DNA of 64,000 bases, taken from NCBI GenBank assembly GCA_964632505.1, contig CAZWCE010000004.1:1-64000 (forward strand), written 5' to 3'. The stretch comes from CAZWCE01 sp964632505. Lineage in GTDB: Bacteria > Planctomycetota > Planctomycetia > Pirellulales > Thermoguttaceae. The notes under the pieces were generated by a model. The model searched no databases. It was not told where the DNA came from and was given only the letters and a program-made list of their open reading frames with translations. Both the position numbers and the translations under genes were made by a program. This document shows, piece by piece, positions 43,045-52,606 of this stretch. How positions within the stretch are numbered: the stretch's first letter is position 1; every line of letters starts with the position of its first letter.

Positions 43045-43740
43045 ATGTCGAAATATTTCGCTTACGGTTCAAATTGTAATCCGTCCGTGATGCAAAAAAA
43101 GGGAGTTGCCTTTTCCTCGAGACAAAAAGCGGTTTTGCCGGGATATCGCCTGCAGTTCAACAAGAAGTCGCTTCGGCAAAAACTGCCCGATTCGATCGGG
43201 TTCGCGAATATCGAACCGGATCCCGAAGGAACGGTCGAGGGCATTCTTTATGAAATAGAGGATGCTTCACTGCCCCTTCTCGATGAATCGGAACGTTATC
43301 CCTCTCACTACGATCGGATCATCGTCGTGGTTCAGACGCAGGCGGGGGATCAGGAATGCTGTTGCTACAAAGCACAACCCAACAAAACCGCCGCAGGGCT
43401 CATCCCCTCACGCAATTACCTGAATCACATTTTGGCGGCCAAGGACTTCCTTTCCCGACAGTACTTCGAGGCATTGGACCAATCCCAAACATACACCGGC
43501 GAGTGCGCCTCTTGTCACGAACACGGCGAAGTACTATTCGTGAAGGAAAAGGATCAGATGTATACGCTTTGTCAGCCTTGCCGCGAAGCTCGTCTTGTTT
43601 GGGGAGAGGCGCGGGGATATCGCTTGACCGTTCCCGAAACCGAAGCGGTCATGACGGAGTTGGTCATGCAAGGAGATGGTTTTTCGACGATCGAGGCTTT
43701 GATCGCCGAAGCGATCGCCCGGAAGCTGATCGATCCGTAG
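43045..43740 (+). CDS. Gamma-glutamylcyclotransferase-like protein with C-terminal zinc-ribbon-like motif
   Basis: 231 residues. The N-terminal half is a cyclotransferase/AIG2-like domain: YFAYGSNCNPSVM is the substrate-loop signature, and LDESERYPSHYDR holds the likely catalytic Glu. Enzymes of this fold release 5-oxoproline from gamma-glutamyl peptides. From residue ~155 there is an extra CASCHEHGEVLF...TLCQPCREAR segment (four cysteines as two CxxC pairs), probably a zinc-binding domain. It opens the group that includes an N-formylglutamate amidohydrolase and a glutathione-synthetase-like ligase. Confidence 0.82.
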   Translation: MSKYFAYGSNCNPSVMQKKGVAFSSRQKAVLPGYRLQFNKKSLRQKLPDSIGFANIEPDPEGTVEGILYEIEDASLPLLDESERYPSHYDRIIVVVQTQAGDQECCCYKAQPNKTAAGLIPSRNYLNHILAAKDFLSRQYFEALDQSQTYTGECASCHEHGEVLFVKEKDQMYTLCQPCREARLVWGEARGYRLTVPETEAVMTELVMQGDGFSTIEALIAEAIARKLIDP

Positions 43741-43934
43741 TGCCTTGCAAGCGACATGCCGACCGAGCATCATTTATTGAGCGTCGCATCTGTAGTGAAC
43801 CCCGGGCGAACAGCGAGAGCCCGGTCTCACGGGCGTCACTGCATGAACCGAGGGATCACTATTTACGCGAACATGAATCATCTCCAATCCTTTTCAAAGG
43901 CTCGACGAGCCTTCTTGGTTTTGCCTCCTCCTGA

Positions 43935-44729
43935 ATGAAAGATCGTTCTTCGATGGAACCATGGGAAATCGTTCACGGTGATGGACCACTGGTCGCGATC
44001 GCCTTGCACCACGGCAACGCGGTTCGAGAGGAGATCGAGCCTCTCTTGGCGATCGCCGAATCGGACAGACTTCGCGAAGAAGATCCTTTCACCGGCCGGT
44101 GGACGGTCATCGCTCCCAACCGGGTCGTATGTCATCAGTCTCGTTTCGAGGTCGACCTGAATCGTCCACGCGAAAAGGCCGTCTATTTGACTCCGCGGGA
44201 TTCCTGGGGCCTTCGGGTTTGGAAAACCGAATTGCCGGAGGATGTAGTCGATCGATCGCGTTCATTGTATGATCGTTTCTACCACGAATGGGAAAAATTG
44301 CTCCGGTCCCTGGTCGAGAGGTTCGACCGACTGGTGGTCTACGACCTGCACAGCTTCAACCATCGGCGTCTGGGACCGAAGTCGAATCCGGAGAATTCCA
44401 CCCGCAATCCGGAAGTGAACCTGGGAACCGGGACGATGGATCGGCACCGCTGGGCCCCGGTGATCGATCGATTTATCGATGACCTTCGCCGATTCGACTA
44501 CCATGGACGGCAGCTCGATGTGCGGGAAAACGTCAAGTTCTCTGGGGGGGAATTCGCGAAGTGGACCCACGCCCATTTTCCTTCTTCGGTGTGTGTGCTC
44601 TCGATCGAATTCAAGAAATTTTTCATGGATGAATGGACCGGCGAGTTGTTCCCGCGCGAATCGGAAACCATTCGGAAAGCACTTCTGTCGACGGTGCCGG
44701 GGATTCTGGAGGAACTGGAGCAATGGTGA
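43935..44729 (+). CDS. N-formylglutamate amidohydrolase-family protein
   Basis: 264 residues. It matches the N-formylglutamate amidohydrolase (FGase) fold with VAIALHHGNAVREE, RFEVDLNRPREKAVY, VYDLHSFNHRR and GTGTMDRHRWAP. The His and Asp/Glu residues in these motifs form the zinc site in the family. The classical reaction frees glutamate from N-formylglutamate at the end of a histidine-degradation branch. No hut genes lie nearby, so the enzyme may serve a peptide substrate instead. The next start codon overlaps its stop by seven bases, so translation is coupled. Confidence 0.85.
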   Translation: MKDRSSMEPWEIVHGDGPLVAIALHHGNAVREEIEPLLAIAESDRLREEDPFTGRWTVIAPNRVVCHQSRFEVDLNRPREKAVYLTPRDSWGLRVWKTELPEDVVDRSRSLYDRFYHEWEKLLRSLVERFDRLVVYDLHSFNHRRLGPKSNPENSTRNPEVNLGTGTMDRHRWAPVIDRFIDDLRRFDYHGRQLDVRENVKFSGGEFAKWTHAHFPSSVCVLSIEFKKFFMDEWTGELFPRESETIRKALLSTVPGILEELEQW

Positions 44730-46654
44730 ACCGACGTTATCGAACGCTCGAACCGATCACCGATGCATTGATCGAAGAGGTGGGGGCGCGCCTCGCTGAA
44801 GGAAAACCGATCCGTCGGACGCTTCCCGGCCACGGACGTTTGCATATGGATCGTCCGCTTCCCTTCCTTTGCATTTACCGACAGCCCGTGCTGCGCACCG
44901 ATGCAGGAACTCGTGAGTTGTTGTTGGGAGAAGCGGCTTTTCTCATTGTCCCTGCCGCACCCGGTATTCGCAGGAGCATGAACGCGCTTTTGGAGACGGT
45001 CGCGCGAACAATGATCGCACGATTCGATGCCTTTTTGATGCTGGAAATCTGGTCGACCTCCGACCAAGAGGTTCAGCAAGCGGTCGAGGAAAGCCTCATC
45101 CATCCGACCGAGTTGCGTCCGGCGTTCACCATCGCGGCGCGGGAATCGAAAGCCACGATGTCGACGGTCGAAACACTTTCTCGCGGCCTCTCGAGAATCC
45201 GTTACCTGCGACAACCGGCTTCGATCGAGATCGATCCCACGGTCAACAGCCATCCGCCGGGTCTTTCTCCCTTGCTCACGCAGGCCCAACGTCGGGAGCT
45301 GGGCTGTAAAACCATCGGATTGGCGGTTCGCCCTATCTATCGGGATCCTCAGACCGGCGATACCTTTCCGGCCGTCCTCCGAACGTTGCGACGTGGAGTA
45401 GGGCGCGCTCTCAAACAGGCGGTTTTCACCTTCGCGCAATCCCGCGGCATTTCTTCTTTTGCCCATTTTCAATCCTTCGGTCGGCGGACCATGGTCAAGG
45501 CGGTCCGTGAGGTCGACCAGCGGCTCTCGGAAATCGGCGATTCGTTCGATTTTCTTCACCATGTCACACCCGTCAACGCCGAAGGAGCCTGGAAGGAATT
45601 CAAACGAGCGAAATTCGAACAAATCCCTCGGTTTTATTATCCCCCCTTGGCCATGGAACCGGCCATTTTGAAACGTCGTTTGTTCGATGTGCCGGTGGAG
45701 CGCATCGAGGACCCCACCTTGGCTCATCTCTTCCGGCAACGGCAGGATGAGTTGGACCGGAAGATCACCATGATCGCCGATGTCGGCACCCCGCGGTTCC
45801 TCCTGGGGAGCCTCCAGGTCTATGGCCGTCCTTCTTCGAACCTCCTGAACATCGCCTCGTTTCTTATGGATCGTATCTCCCCCCGTATCCGTGAGGGCTC
45901 GGAAGGGGGACAGGTTGACGCAAAAACCTTCGCCGAATATGCTCGGAAAGAGATCGACGATTATCGAAGAGATTATCCCGCTTTTACTCCCGGAGTGAGC
46001 GTACGCGAAGATATTTTCTCCGGCCTGCGTTGTTCCGGCGGCGCGTTGCTCATCGGCAGACAAACGAAAATCCCCTCTAGCCGAGTGGAAGCCCTTCTGC
46101 AACACGAAGTGGGAACCCATCTGTTGACCTATTACAACGGATTGGCCGGTCCTTTTCAGCAGCTTCATTTAGGGTTGGCCGGCTACGATGCCATGCAGGA
46201 AGGTCTGGCCGTGCTGAGCGAATATCTGGTGGGAGGACTGAGTCGCCCGCGGATCCGTCTCCTCGCCGCGCGGGTTGTGGCGACCGCCCAATTGATCGAG
46301 GGGGCCACGTTTATTGAGACTTTCCGCATGCTCTGCGATCGATTCGCCTTCCAGCAACGCGTCGCCTATATGATCGTACTGAGAACATTCCGTGGAGGAG
46401 GACTGACCAAGGATCATCTTTACCTGAAGGGACTCATCGATATACTCGAACACCTCCGCTCGGGCGGAGCGCTCGAACCGCTGTTGGTCGGAAAATTCGC
46501 CGCCGAGCATATCCCGTTGATTCAGGAACTCCAACACCGTCAGGTGATCCAACCTCCCCCTTTGAAACCTCGATACTTGAACGATCCGAAGGCGTTGCAG
46601 CGACTCCGGGAAGTCCGGAACGGCCGAACCGTTTACGATCTTATTGAAGGATAA
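44723..46654 (+). CDS. DUF1704-family metallopeptidase-like protein (QEGLA motif, MATCAP-type)
   Basis: 643 residues. The ATG at 44723 overlaps the previous TGA, with GGAGGAACTGGAG upstream. The C-terminal half is the DUF1704 domain: HEVGTHLLTYYNGL near residue 461 is an HExxH-type zinc site, followed by MQEGLAVLSEYLVGG near 490 with the third ligand Glu. This family is annotated as the flavohaemoglobin-expression-modulating QEGLA protein; its eukaryotic relatives (MATCAP) are tyrosine carboxypeptidases acting on tubulin tails. N-terminal residues 1-280 contain a segment rich in Arg/Leu of unknown role. It lies five bases before an ATP-grasp ligase. Confidence 0.85.
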   Translation: MVNRRYRTLEPITDALIEEVGARLAEGKPIRRTLPGHGRLHMDRPLPFLCIYRQPVLRTDAGTRELLLGEAAFLIVPAAPGIRRSMNALLETVARTMIARFDAFLMLEIWSTSDQEVQQAVEESLIHPTELRPAFTIAARESKATMSTVETLSRGLSRIRYLRQPASIEIDPTVNSHPPGLSPLLTQAQRRELGCKTIGLAVRPIYRDPQTGDTFPAVLRTLRRGVGRALKQAVFTFAQSRGISSFAHFQSFGRRTMVKAVREVDQRLSEIGDSFDFLHHVTPVNAEGAWKEFKRAKFEQIPRFYYPPLAMEPAILKRRLFDVPVERIEDPTLAHLFRQRQDELDRKITMIADVGTPRFLLGSLQVYGRPSSNLLNIASFLMDRISPRIREGSEGGQVDAKTFAEYARKEIDDYRRDYPAFTPGVSVREDIFSGLRCSGGALLIGRQTKIPSSRVEALLQHEVGTHLLTYYNGLAGPFQQLHLGLAGYDAMQEGLAVLSEYLVGGLSRPRIRLLAARVVATAQLIEGATFIETFRMLCDRFAFQQRVAYMIVLRTFRGGGLTKDHLYLKGLIDILEHLRSGGALEPLLVGKFAAEHIPLIQELQHRQVIQPPPLKPRYLNDPKALQRLREVRNGRTVYDLIEG

Positions 46655-46659
46655 ACAAA

Positions 46660-47703
46660 ATGAATATCGGATTTGTCGTCAACAACATCTCCACCGAGCG
46701 TTCCGAGTACACGACCACCCGTCTTGCCATGGCGGCTCATAATCGGGGACACCGGTCCTGGCTGATCGGCACGGGCGACCTGGCGTTCGATCCCGACGAA
46801 CATGTTCGCGCGCGGGCTCGAAGTGCTCCCAAACCGAAATACAAATCGACCCATACGTATCTCGAGGATCTCCAGGGGCCGAAAGCCGAAACCGATCGCA
46901 TCACGGTAGACGATCTCGACGTATTGATGCTCAGAAACGATCCGGCCGAAGACCGGGGACGACGTTCCTGGGCGCAAAACGCCGGCATCGTTTTCGGAAG
47001 AGTCGCCCTGCTCAACGGGGTGGTCGTCTTGAACGATCCGAACGGATTGGCCCAAGCGATCAATAAGATGTATTTCCAGATGTTTCCCGACGAAGTTCGC
47101 CCGCACGCGCTGATCACCCGCGACCGGAACGACATCAAACATTTCGCGCACGAGATGGGCGATATCGTCATCAAACCTTTGCAAGGCTCGGGCGGCACCG
47201 GCGTGTTCCGCGTTCGCAAGGATGACTTGGGCAATCTCAACCAGATGGTCGAAGCGATCTCGCAGGACGGATATGTCGTGGCACAAGAGTATCTCCCGGC
47301 GGCCGCCGAGGGCGACATGCGTCTGTTCATGATGAACGGCGCCCCGTTGCGGCATCGAGGCAAGTATGCCGCTTTCCGGCGGCTTCGCTCAGGAGAAGAC
47401 ATCCGAAGCAATATCCACGCCGGGGGATCGAAGGCCCAGGCGACCGTCGACGACAACGCCCTCAGGATCGCGGAAATCGTGCGACCGAAATTGGTCGAAG
47501 ACGGTATGTTTCTGGTCGGTCTCGACATCGTGGGAAACAAATTGATGGAGATCAATGTTTTCAGCCCCGGCGGACTGGGAAGCGCCCAGAAGTTCGAAAA
47601 CGTCACTTTTTCCCCCGCCGTCATTTCCGCCATCGAGCGAAAAGTGCAGTACATGAGCTTCTACCAACGCAACTTCAACAACATCGACATGGCGACTCTT
47701 TGA
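46660..47703 (+). CDS. ATP-grasp ligase, glutathione synthetase/RimK-like
   Basis: 347 residues. ATP-grasp fold: DIVIKPLQGSGGTGVFRV (residues ~166-183) is the phosphate-binding loop, VAQEYLPAAAEGDMRLFMMNG the central beta hairpin, and LVGLDIVGNKLMEINVFSPGG the metal-binding DxxG/E-x-N site. It is like glutathione synthetase (GshB) and RimK. It likely ligates a peptide or amino acid carboxylate to an amine, with ATP. No gshA is present in the window, so classical glutathione synthesis is not shown. It is translated in step with DUF1704. Confidence 0.86.
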   Translation: MNIGFVVNNISTERSEYTTTRLAMAAHNRGHRSWLIGTGDLAFDPDEHVRARARSAPKPKYKSTHTYLEDLQGPKAETDRITVDDLDVLMLRNDPAEDRGRRSWAQNAGIVFGRVALLNGVVVLNDPNGLAQAINKMYFQMFPDEVRPHALITRDRNDIKHFAHEMGDIVIKPLQGSGGTGVFRVRKDDLGNLNQMVEAISQDGYVVAQEYLPAAAEGDMRLFMMNGAPLRHRGKYAAFRRLRSGEDIRSNIHAGGSKAQATVDDNALRIAEIVRPKLVEDGMFLVGLDIVGNKLMEINVFSPGGLGSAQKFENVTFSPAVISAIERKVQYMSFYQRNFNNIDMATL

Positions 47704-47727
47704 ATACGATCACATGTCGTGTATACT
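47700..47727 (+). promoter_or_regulatory. Candidate promoter of the PQQ-propeller gene
   Basis: TTGAAT (47700-47705), 16 bases, TATACT (47722-47727). It overlaps the stop codon of the ATP-grasp gene and lies about 145 bases before the ATG at 47873. Confidence 0.4.
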
Positions 47728-47872
47728 CAAAACTAAGGAGTCGGTTGGAGAGACTATCCAATTTTCTTGCTGTTTTTTGCCGCGGCCCGGTTTTTCACCG
47801 GGTGGGGGCTTCGCTCTCTTCAAGTTCTTCGTTCGCATCGCGTCCGCTTCATATAGAACAAGGATCGTCGTC

Positions 47873-50800
47873 ATGAGAAAAACGCCGTTTCGCGTATTCA
47901 ACGCCTTGGTAGCCGTTACATGGATTCTTCTCTTGCCGATGGCATTAGCCGCGGCACCCGGCGATCGTTCGGCGAAACAGGATGCCGGAGAGATCTTGAA
48001 ACAAAGCGGCATCGTCGGTGGGTTGATCGTGCATGTGGGTGGCGACGACGGCCGTTTGACCGCCGCGCTGGGAGCGAACGAGACGCTCCTCGTGCAAGGA
48101 TGGACGCGCGATCCGAATCGCCTGGAAGAAGCCCGCGAAACGATTCAATCGATGGGGCGCTACGGGGCCGTTTCGGTCGAGCTCTGGGAGGGGAAGCGAT
48201 TGCCCTATGCCGATCACATGGTGAACCTGCTGGTGTTGGAGGAGGCCGATGCGCTCGATTCCGACGAGATCGCCCGTGTTATGGCTCCCGGCGGCGCGAT
48301 TTGCGTGCGCCGATCCGACGGCTGGTCCGTCCGGCGTCAAAAGTGGCCGGAGCAGATCGACGATTGGCCCCATTATCTCTACGGGGCCGATAACAACGCC
48401 GTCGCGAACGACACGGTGGTCGGTCCGCCGACATGTACGCAATGGATCGCCGGCCCCCGGTTTTCACGAACGCACGATCATCTGGCCAGCGTCAGCGCGC
48501 TGGTCACCTCGGGGGGACGCATCTATTACATCGTCGACCAGGGGTCGATCGCCTTCGCCGGTGCCCGGGCCGACTGGAAATTGGTCGCCCGCGACGCCTT
48601 CAGCGGGGTCATGCTCTGGCAGCGCGACATCCCCGCGTGGGAGCATCACCTCCGCGATTTCCGCAGCGGTCCGGCCGATATCGCCCGGCGTCTGGTGGCC
48701 AAGGACGATCGGGTTTACGTCACCCTCGGCTACGACGAACCGGTCAGCGTGCTCGACGGGGCGACCGGCGGCACCCTTCAAACGTTCCCGCAAACCGAAG
48801 GCACCCAAGAAATCCTGCTCTCGGAGGGACGGCTCTATCTGGTGCTCGGAGAACGCGATGTCGACTGGGATGCCGCGAAGGCGAAGGAGATCGTCAGCCA
48901 GCAGGACTACCATCCCCCGGTCGAAGAGACATCGCCGCCGACGCATCGGAAGCGGGTCCTGGTCGTCGAGGCGAATTCCGGAAAGACGATTTGGAAAGCC
49001 GATACCCCGGCCACCCAACAGATCATGCCGTCGACGCTGGCCGTCTCCGAAGGGCGGGTTTTCTTTCAGAACCCAGAGGCGATCGTCTGTCTCGAGGCGC
49101 AACACGGCCAACTGCTTTGGACCACGCCCCGGCCGGTACAGAAGCTCCGGCTCGCCTGGTCCACCCCGACACTCGTCGCCTACGACGGCGTTGTTTACTC
49201 CGCCGACCGTCGGGCCGAAGATACCGAAAGCGAATTGCTCTGGATGCCCAGCGGGGGCTACCATCAATATATTCGGGGGGAAGGGGCCGAAGGAGAGCTC
49301 GTCGCCCTCGATGCCGCCGACGGAAAGCAGTTTTGGAGCTGCCCTGCTTATGAAGGGTTCAATGCGCCGGTCGATATCCTCATCGCCGACGGGTTGCTCT
49401 GGACCGGCCGATACGCCTGGGGGAACGATCCCGGGGTGACCGCCGGACGCGACCTGAAAACCGGGGAAATCGTCCGTACCCGGCAAAAAGACTCCGAAGT
49501 ACTTCCCCGCATCGGCCATGCACGCTGCCATCGGGCGAAGGCGACCGAAGAATATCTGATCCTCGGACGTCGCGGGATCGAAATGATCGATCTGGAAACC
49601 GGCCACATGACCGCCAATCGCTGGGTTCGCGGCATGTGCCAGTACGGCGTGATGCCCGCGAACGGTTTGATTTACATCCCTCCGCATTCCTGCGCCTGTT
49701 CGCACAACGATCTTCTCAAGTCGGGCTTCATGGCCCTCGCTTCGGAGAACTCGGCTTCGGTGACGGTCTCTTTTTCCGAAAATACGAAACGGTTCCAGGG
49801 CCCCGCTTATGGAGCCGCCGAAGAGGAGGACCTCACGCCGGCGTCCGCTTCGTGGCCCATGTATCGCCATGATTCCGCCCGGAGCGGATCCACCGAAACC
49901 CGCCTCCCCGAGGACATCGGCCCGCGCTGGACCTCCTCCCTGGGAGGCAAGTTGACTCCGCCCGTCCTCGACCGGGGCATCGTGGTGGTCGCCCGAAAAG
50001 ACACTCACCAGATCCACGCGCTCGACTCCGAAACCGGAAAAATCCTCTGGAGCTATTCCTCCGGCGGACGCATCGATTCCTCACCCACGATTTCGCGAGG
50101 GTGCGTCTATTTCGGCTCGGCCGACGGACAAGTTTATTGCTTGACCCTTGAAACCGGCGAGTTGGTATGGCGACATCGGCCGGCCTCCAGCGATCGCCGG
50201 ATCGTCGCCGACGAGCAGATCGAGTCGGTCTGGCCGGTCAACGGAAGTGTACTGGTCCTGAAGGACGCCGTCTATTTCGCCGTCGGGAGAAACAGCTATC
50301 TCGACGGGGGGATGGCCCTGGTCTGCCTCGATGCGAAAACCGGCCGAAAGCGACGCTCTCGGGCTCTGACCGTTACCGGCGAGAATCGGGATGCCGGAAT
50401 CGTCGGCAAGGGATATCTTCCCGATCTTCTTTCGACCGATGGACGGTCGTTGTTCATGCGAAGCCACCGATTCGGCTTCGATTTCCAGGAACTCAAGCCG
50501 GAGGTGCCCCACCTGTGGAGCTCGGTCGGTTTTCTCGACGACACCTGGTGGCATCGCACCTACTGGCTGTTCGGCACCACCATGCACAGTGGGTGGGGCG
50601 GATGGCCGAAGGTCGGGCAGGAAGTGCCGGCCGGGAGGCTGCTCGTTTTCGACGATGCGACGATCTTCGGCTTCGGCCGGACGCAGTACGATCGGACCGG
50701 CGCTCACGTCGGCGTCGATGCCGGCGGCGTTTGGGCGCCCATCGGAAAAGAACAGGGACGATGGACCGATTATCGCCTCTTCGCCCGACCGCTCGATGCT

Positions 50801-51157
50801 CGGCCGCCTGCCGAAAAACGCCGCGAGGCGCCCGAGGTGAAACGAGAGGCCGTCACTTGGGAGCGCGACATCAACCTGATGGCGCGCGCGATGCTGCTCG
50901 CCGGCGACAAGCTCTACTTAGGAGGCATCCGTCATTCCGACCGACCGTTCCACGATCCGGAATCCTCCGACCCCCTCGCCGCGGCCCTCGACTCGGAAGA
51001 AGGCGGTCGGCTCTTGGTGGTCGACGCCGAGGACGGCCGATCGCTTGGCGATATCCCCCTGACGAGCCCTCCGGTCTTCGATGGCATGGCCGCCGGGGGG
51101 CAGCTCTACCTCTCCAACCGCAAAGGTGAGGTCGTTTGCTTCGGCGCGACCGAATAA
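47873..51157 (+). CDS. Secreted methyltransferase-like plus PQQ-binding beta-propeller protein
   Basis: 1094 residues. The ATG at 47873 follows AAGGA and opens a signal peptide (NALVAVTWILLLPMALAAA). Residues about 40-150 look like a Rossmann methyltransferase domain: IVHVGGDDGRLTAALG resembles motif I, and RLPYADHMVNLLVLEEAD follows in its place. Residues about 160-1090 carry PQQ-like propeller repeats (AFSGVMLWQRDIPAWEHHL, ANSGKTIWKADTPA, LDAADGKQFWSCPA, LDSETGKILWSYSSGG). Such proteins in planctomycetes are secreted oxidoreductases or scaffolds. The fusion of a cytosolic-type enzyme fold to an exported propeller is odd. Confidence 0.8.
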   Translation: MRKTPFRVFNALVAVTWILLLPMALAAAPGDRSAKQDAGEILKQSGIVGGLIVHVGGDDGRLTAALGANETLLVQGWTRDPNRLEEARETIQSMGRYGAVSVELWEGKRLPYADHMVNLLVLEEADALDSDEIARVMAPGGAICVRRSDGWSVRRQKWPEQIDDWPHYLYGADNNAVANDTVVGPPTCTQWIAGPRFSRTHDHLASVSALVTSGGRIYYIVDQGSIAFAGARADWKLVARDAFSGVMLWQRDIPAWEHHLRDFRSGPADIARRLVAKDDRVYVTLGYDEPVSVLDGATGGTLQTFPQTEGTQEILLSEGRLYLVLGERDVDWDAAKAKEIVSQQDYHPPVEETSPPTHRKRVLVVEANSGKTIWKADTPATQQIMPSTLAVSEGRVFFQNPEAIVCLEAQHGQLLWTTPRPVQKLRLAWSTPTLVAYDGVVYSADRRAEDTESELLWMPSGGYHQYIRGEGAEGELVALDAADGKQFWSCPAYEGFNAPVDILIADGLLWTGRYAWGNDPGVTAGRDLKTGEIVRTRQKDSEVLPRIGHARCHRAKATEEYLILGRRGIEMIDLETGHMTANRWVRGMCQYGVMPANGLIYIPPHSCACSHNDLLKSGFMALASENSASVTVSFSENTKRFQGPAYGAAEEEDLTPASASWPMYRHDSARSGSTETRLPEDIGPRWTSSLGGKLTPPVLDRGIVVVARKDTHQIHALDSETGKILWSYSSGGRIDSSPTISRGCVYFGSADGQVYCLTLETGELVWRHRPASSDRRIVADEQIESVWPVNGSVLVLKDAVYFAVGRNSYLDGGMALVCLDAKTGRKRRSRALTVTGENRDAGIVGKGYLPDLLSTDGRSLFMRSHRFGFDFQELKPEVPHLWSSVGFLDDTWWHRTYWLFGTTMHSGWGGWPKVGQEVPAGRLLVFDDATIFGFGRTQYDRTGAHVGVDAGGVWAPIGKEQGRWTDYRLFARPLDARPPAEKRREAPEVKREAVTWERDINLMARAMLLAGDKLYLGGIRHSDRPFHDPESSDPLAAALDSEEGGRLLVVDAEDGRSLGDIPLTSPPVFDGMAAGGQLYLSNRKGEVVCFGATE

Positions 51158-51187
51158 AATGACTCAAATGCCGGGACTCGAGCTCCG

Positions 51188-52606
51188 CTACCCGCGAATG
51201 TCGTCGATGCGTTTCTCGATCGCGTCCCACGACAGTTCATCGGGGAGGACGTTCTGTTGGGCGGCCATCGCCGCGGCCACACCCGCCGCTTCGCCGGTCG
51301 CCACGGAGTTGCCCGTCACGCGGTAACTCGAGTGGGCGTAGAAATCGCCGCTGATACATCGTCCGGCCATCATGAGATTTCCGACGTCCCGAGAGAGAAG
51401 CGAACGGTAGGGAATATCGTACGGTTTGCTGTGCACCCCGCGATTGTCGATGCCCTTGTTCTTCTCCGGATTCGTCGAGTGGACATCGACCCCGAAACGA
51501 CACCGGCAAACGGCGTCGTCGAATGTTCGTCCGGCGTCGATATCCTCGGAAGTGATCGTGTACCGACCGTGGATTCTCCTGCTCGCACGCACTCCGATAT
51601 GTTCCGGTGTGTTGCAGATGCGGACATCCTTCCAGGACCCTCCCAGGCTTCGGAGTCCGTCGATCATGCGGTGCACCTCCTTGCGCCCCATCAGGGTTGC
51701 CTCGGTGAGCTCTTCGGTCACGAAACCTCGAAGCCCGTACTGATGCGTCGCCATGAGCACGAAGAGATCGTCGCGGAAAGGGAAGAGCGTCGGTTTGCCG
51801 TAGGAGGGACCGATCCCGCTCGACTCTTCGATGAGTTTCGCGAGGCGATCTTTCGGTCCTGCCCAAGGATCGCCGGGAAGCGAAGAAACATAGGGACGCA
51901 CCTCGTCGGTCCGAATGCCGCTTAGCATAATAATGAAGCTCATCGGCTGTGCTTCGTCGGCATCGCTACGACCGTAATCATAGCCACAACCGGCCTGAAC
52001 GGCCAAATCTCCATCGCCGGTGGTATCGAGAAACACCTTTCCCCGGACCGCTTGCCGCCCCGACTTCGATTCCAAGAGCGCTACTTGCAACCGTTTCCGA
52101 TCATCGACGGCCGCCGCGGCCACCCGGGTATGCAATAACGGCCTGATGTCCGCATCGGCACACATCTCTTCAAGAAGGATCTTCATCATCTCGGGATCGA
52201 AAAGACGCCCATAGCGCCAGGCGTTTCGTTTTTCAAGTCCGGCGACGATCTCCCGCATGATGCCCGGTTTATTCGCCTGGTCGAGTAGACAGCCGAGTAG
52301 TCCCGCCGTCCAGATGCCGCCGAGGCAACCGTTCACTTCGATCAACTGGGTTCGAGCCCCGGCCCGGGCAGCGGCGATTGCGGCGGTCACGCCGGCAGGG
52401 CCTGCACCGCAAACGACGACATCGGCATCGTAGGCGATGGGAATCTCCCGCGCGGGTTCCCGGTAAGTTTTTTCGGTAATCTCACCGCTGGAAGAGGGAT
52501 CCGCGGCACGGCTCGAGTCCTCTTTTCCAAGAAGCCAACCGGCCGACAAAGCGGCGGTGCCACTGCCACACAAGAACTTGCGCCGATCGATTTGGGGGGA
52601 ACTCAT
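51188..52606 (-). CDS. Tat-exported FAD-dependent oxidoreductase
   Basis: 472 residues. The N-terminal DRRKFLCGSG is a twin-arginine signal followed by a short hydrophobic segment. VVVCGAGPAGVTAAIAAARAG (residues ~62-82) is the FAD-binding Rossmann motif, and LIEVNGCLGGIWTAGL follows as in the FAD-dependent oxidoreductase group PF12831. The C-terminus has NLMMAGRCISGDFYAHSSYR and TGEAAGVAAAMAA, the second FAD-contact region. The substrate is unknown; relatives often lie in glycan-degradation loci. GAAGGAAGG precedes the ATG. It is convergent with the propeller gene. Confidence 0.85.
   Translation of the reverse strand: MSSPQIDRRKFLCGSGTAALSAGWLLGKEDSSRAADPSSSGEITEKTYREPAREIPIAYDADVVVCGAGPAGVTAAIAAARAGARTQLIEVNGCLGGIWTAGLLGCLLDQANKPGIMREIVAGLEKRNAWRYGRLFDPEMMKILLEEMCADADIRPLLHTRVAAAAVDDRKRLQVALLESKSGRQAVRGKVFLDTTGDGDLAVQAGCGYDYGRSDADEAQPMSFIIMLSGIRTDEVRPYVSSLPGDPWAGPKDRLAKLIEESSGIGPSYGKPTLFPFRDDLFVLMATHQYGLRGFVTEELTEATLMGRKEVHRMIDGLRSLGGSWKDVRICNTPEHIGVRASRRIHGRYTITSEDIDAGRTFDDAVCRCRFGVDVHSTNPEKNKGIDNRGVHSKPYDIPYRSLLSRDVGNLMMAGRCISGDFYAHSSYRVTGNSVATGEAAGVAAAMAAQQNVLPDELSWDAIEKRIDDIRG

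Noticed and set aside
44498..46168. 556-codon minus-strand frame over DUF1704
   Set aside because: Antisense shadow of a gene with HEVGTH and QEGLA motifs.
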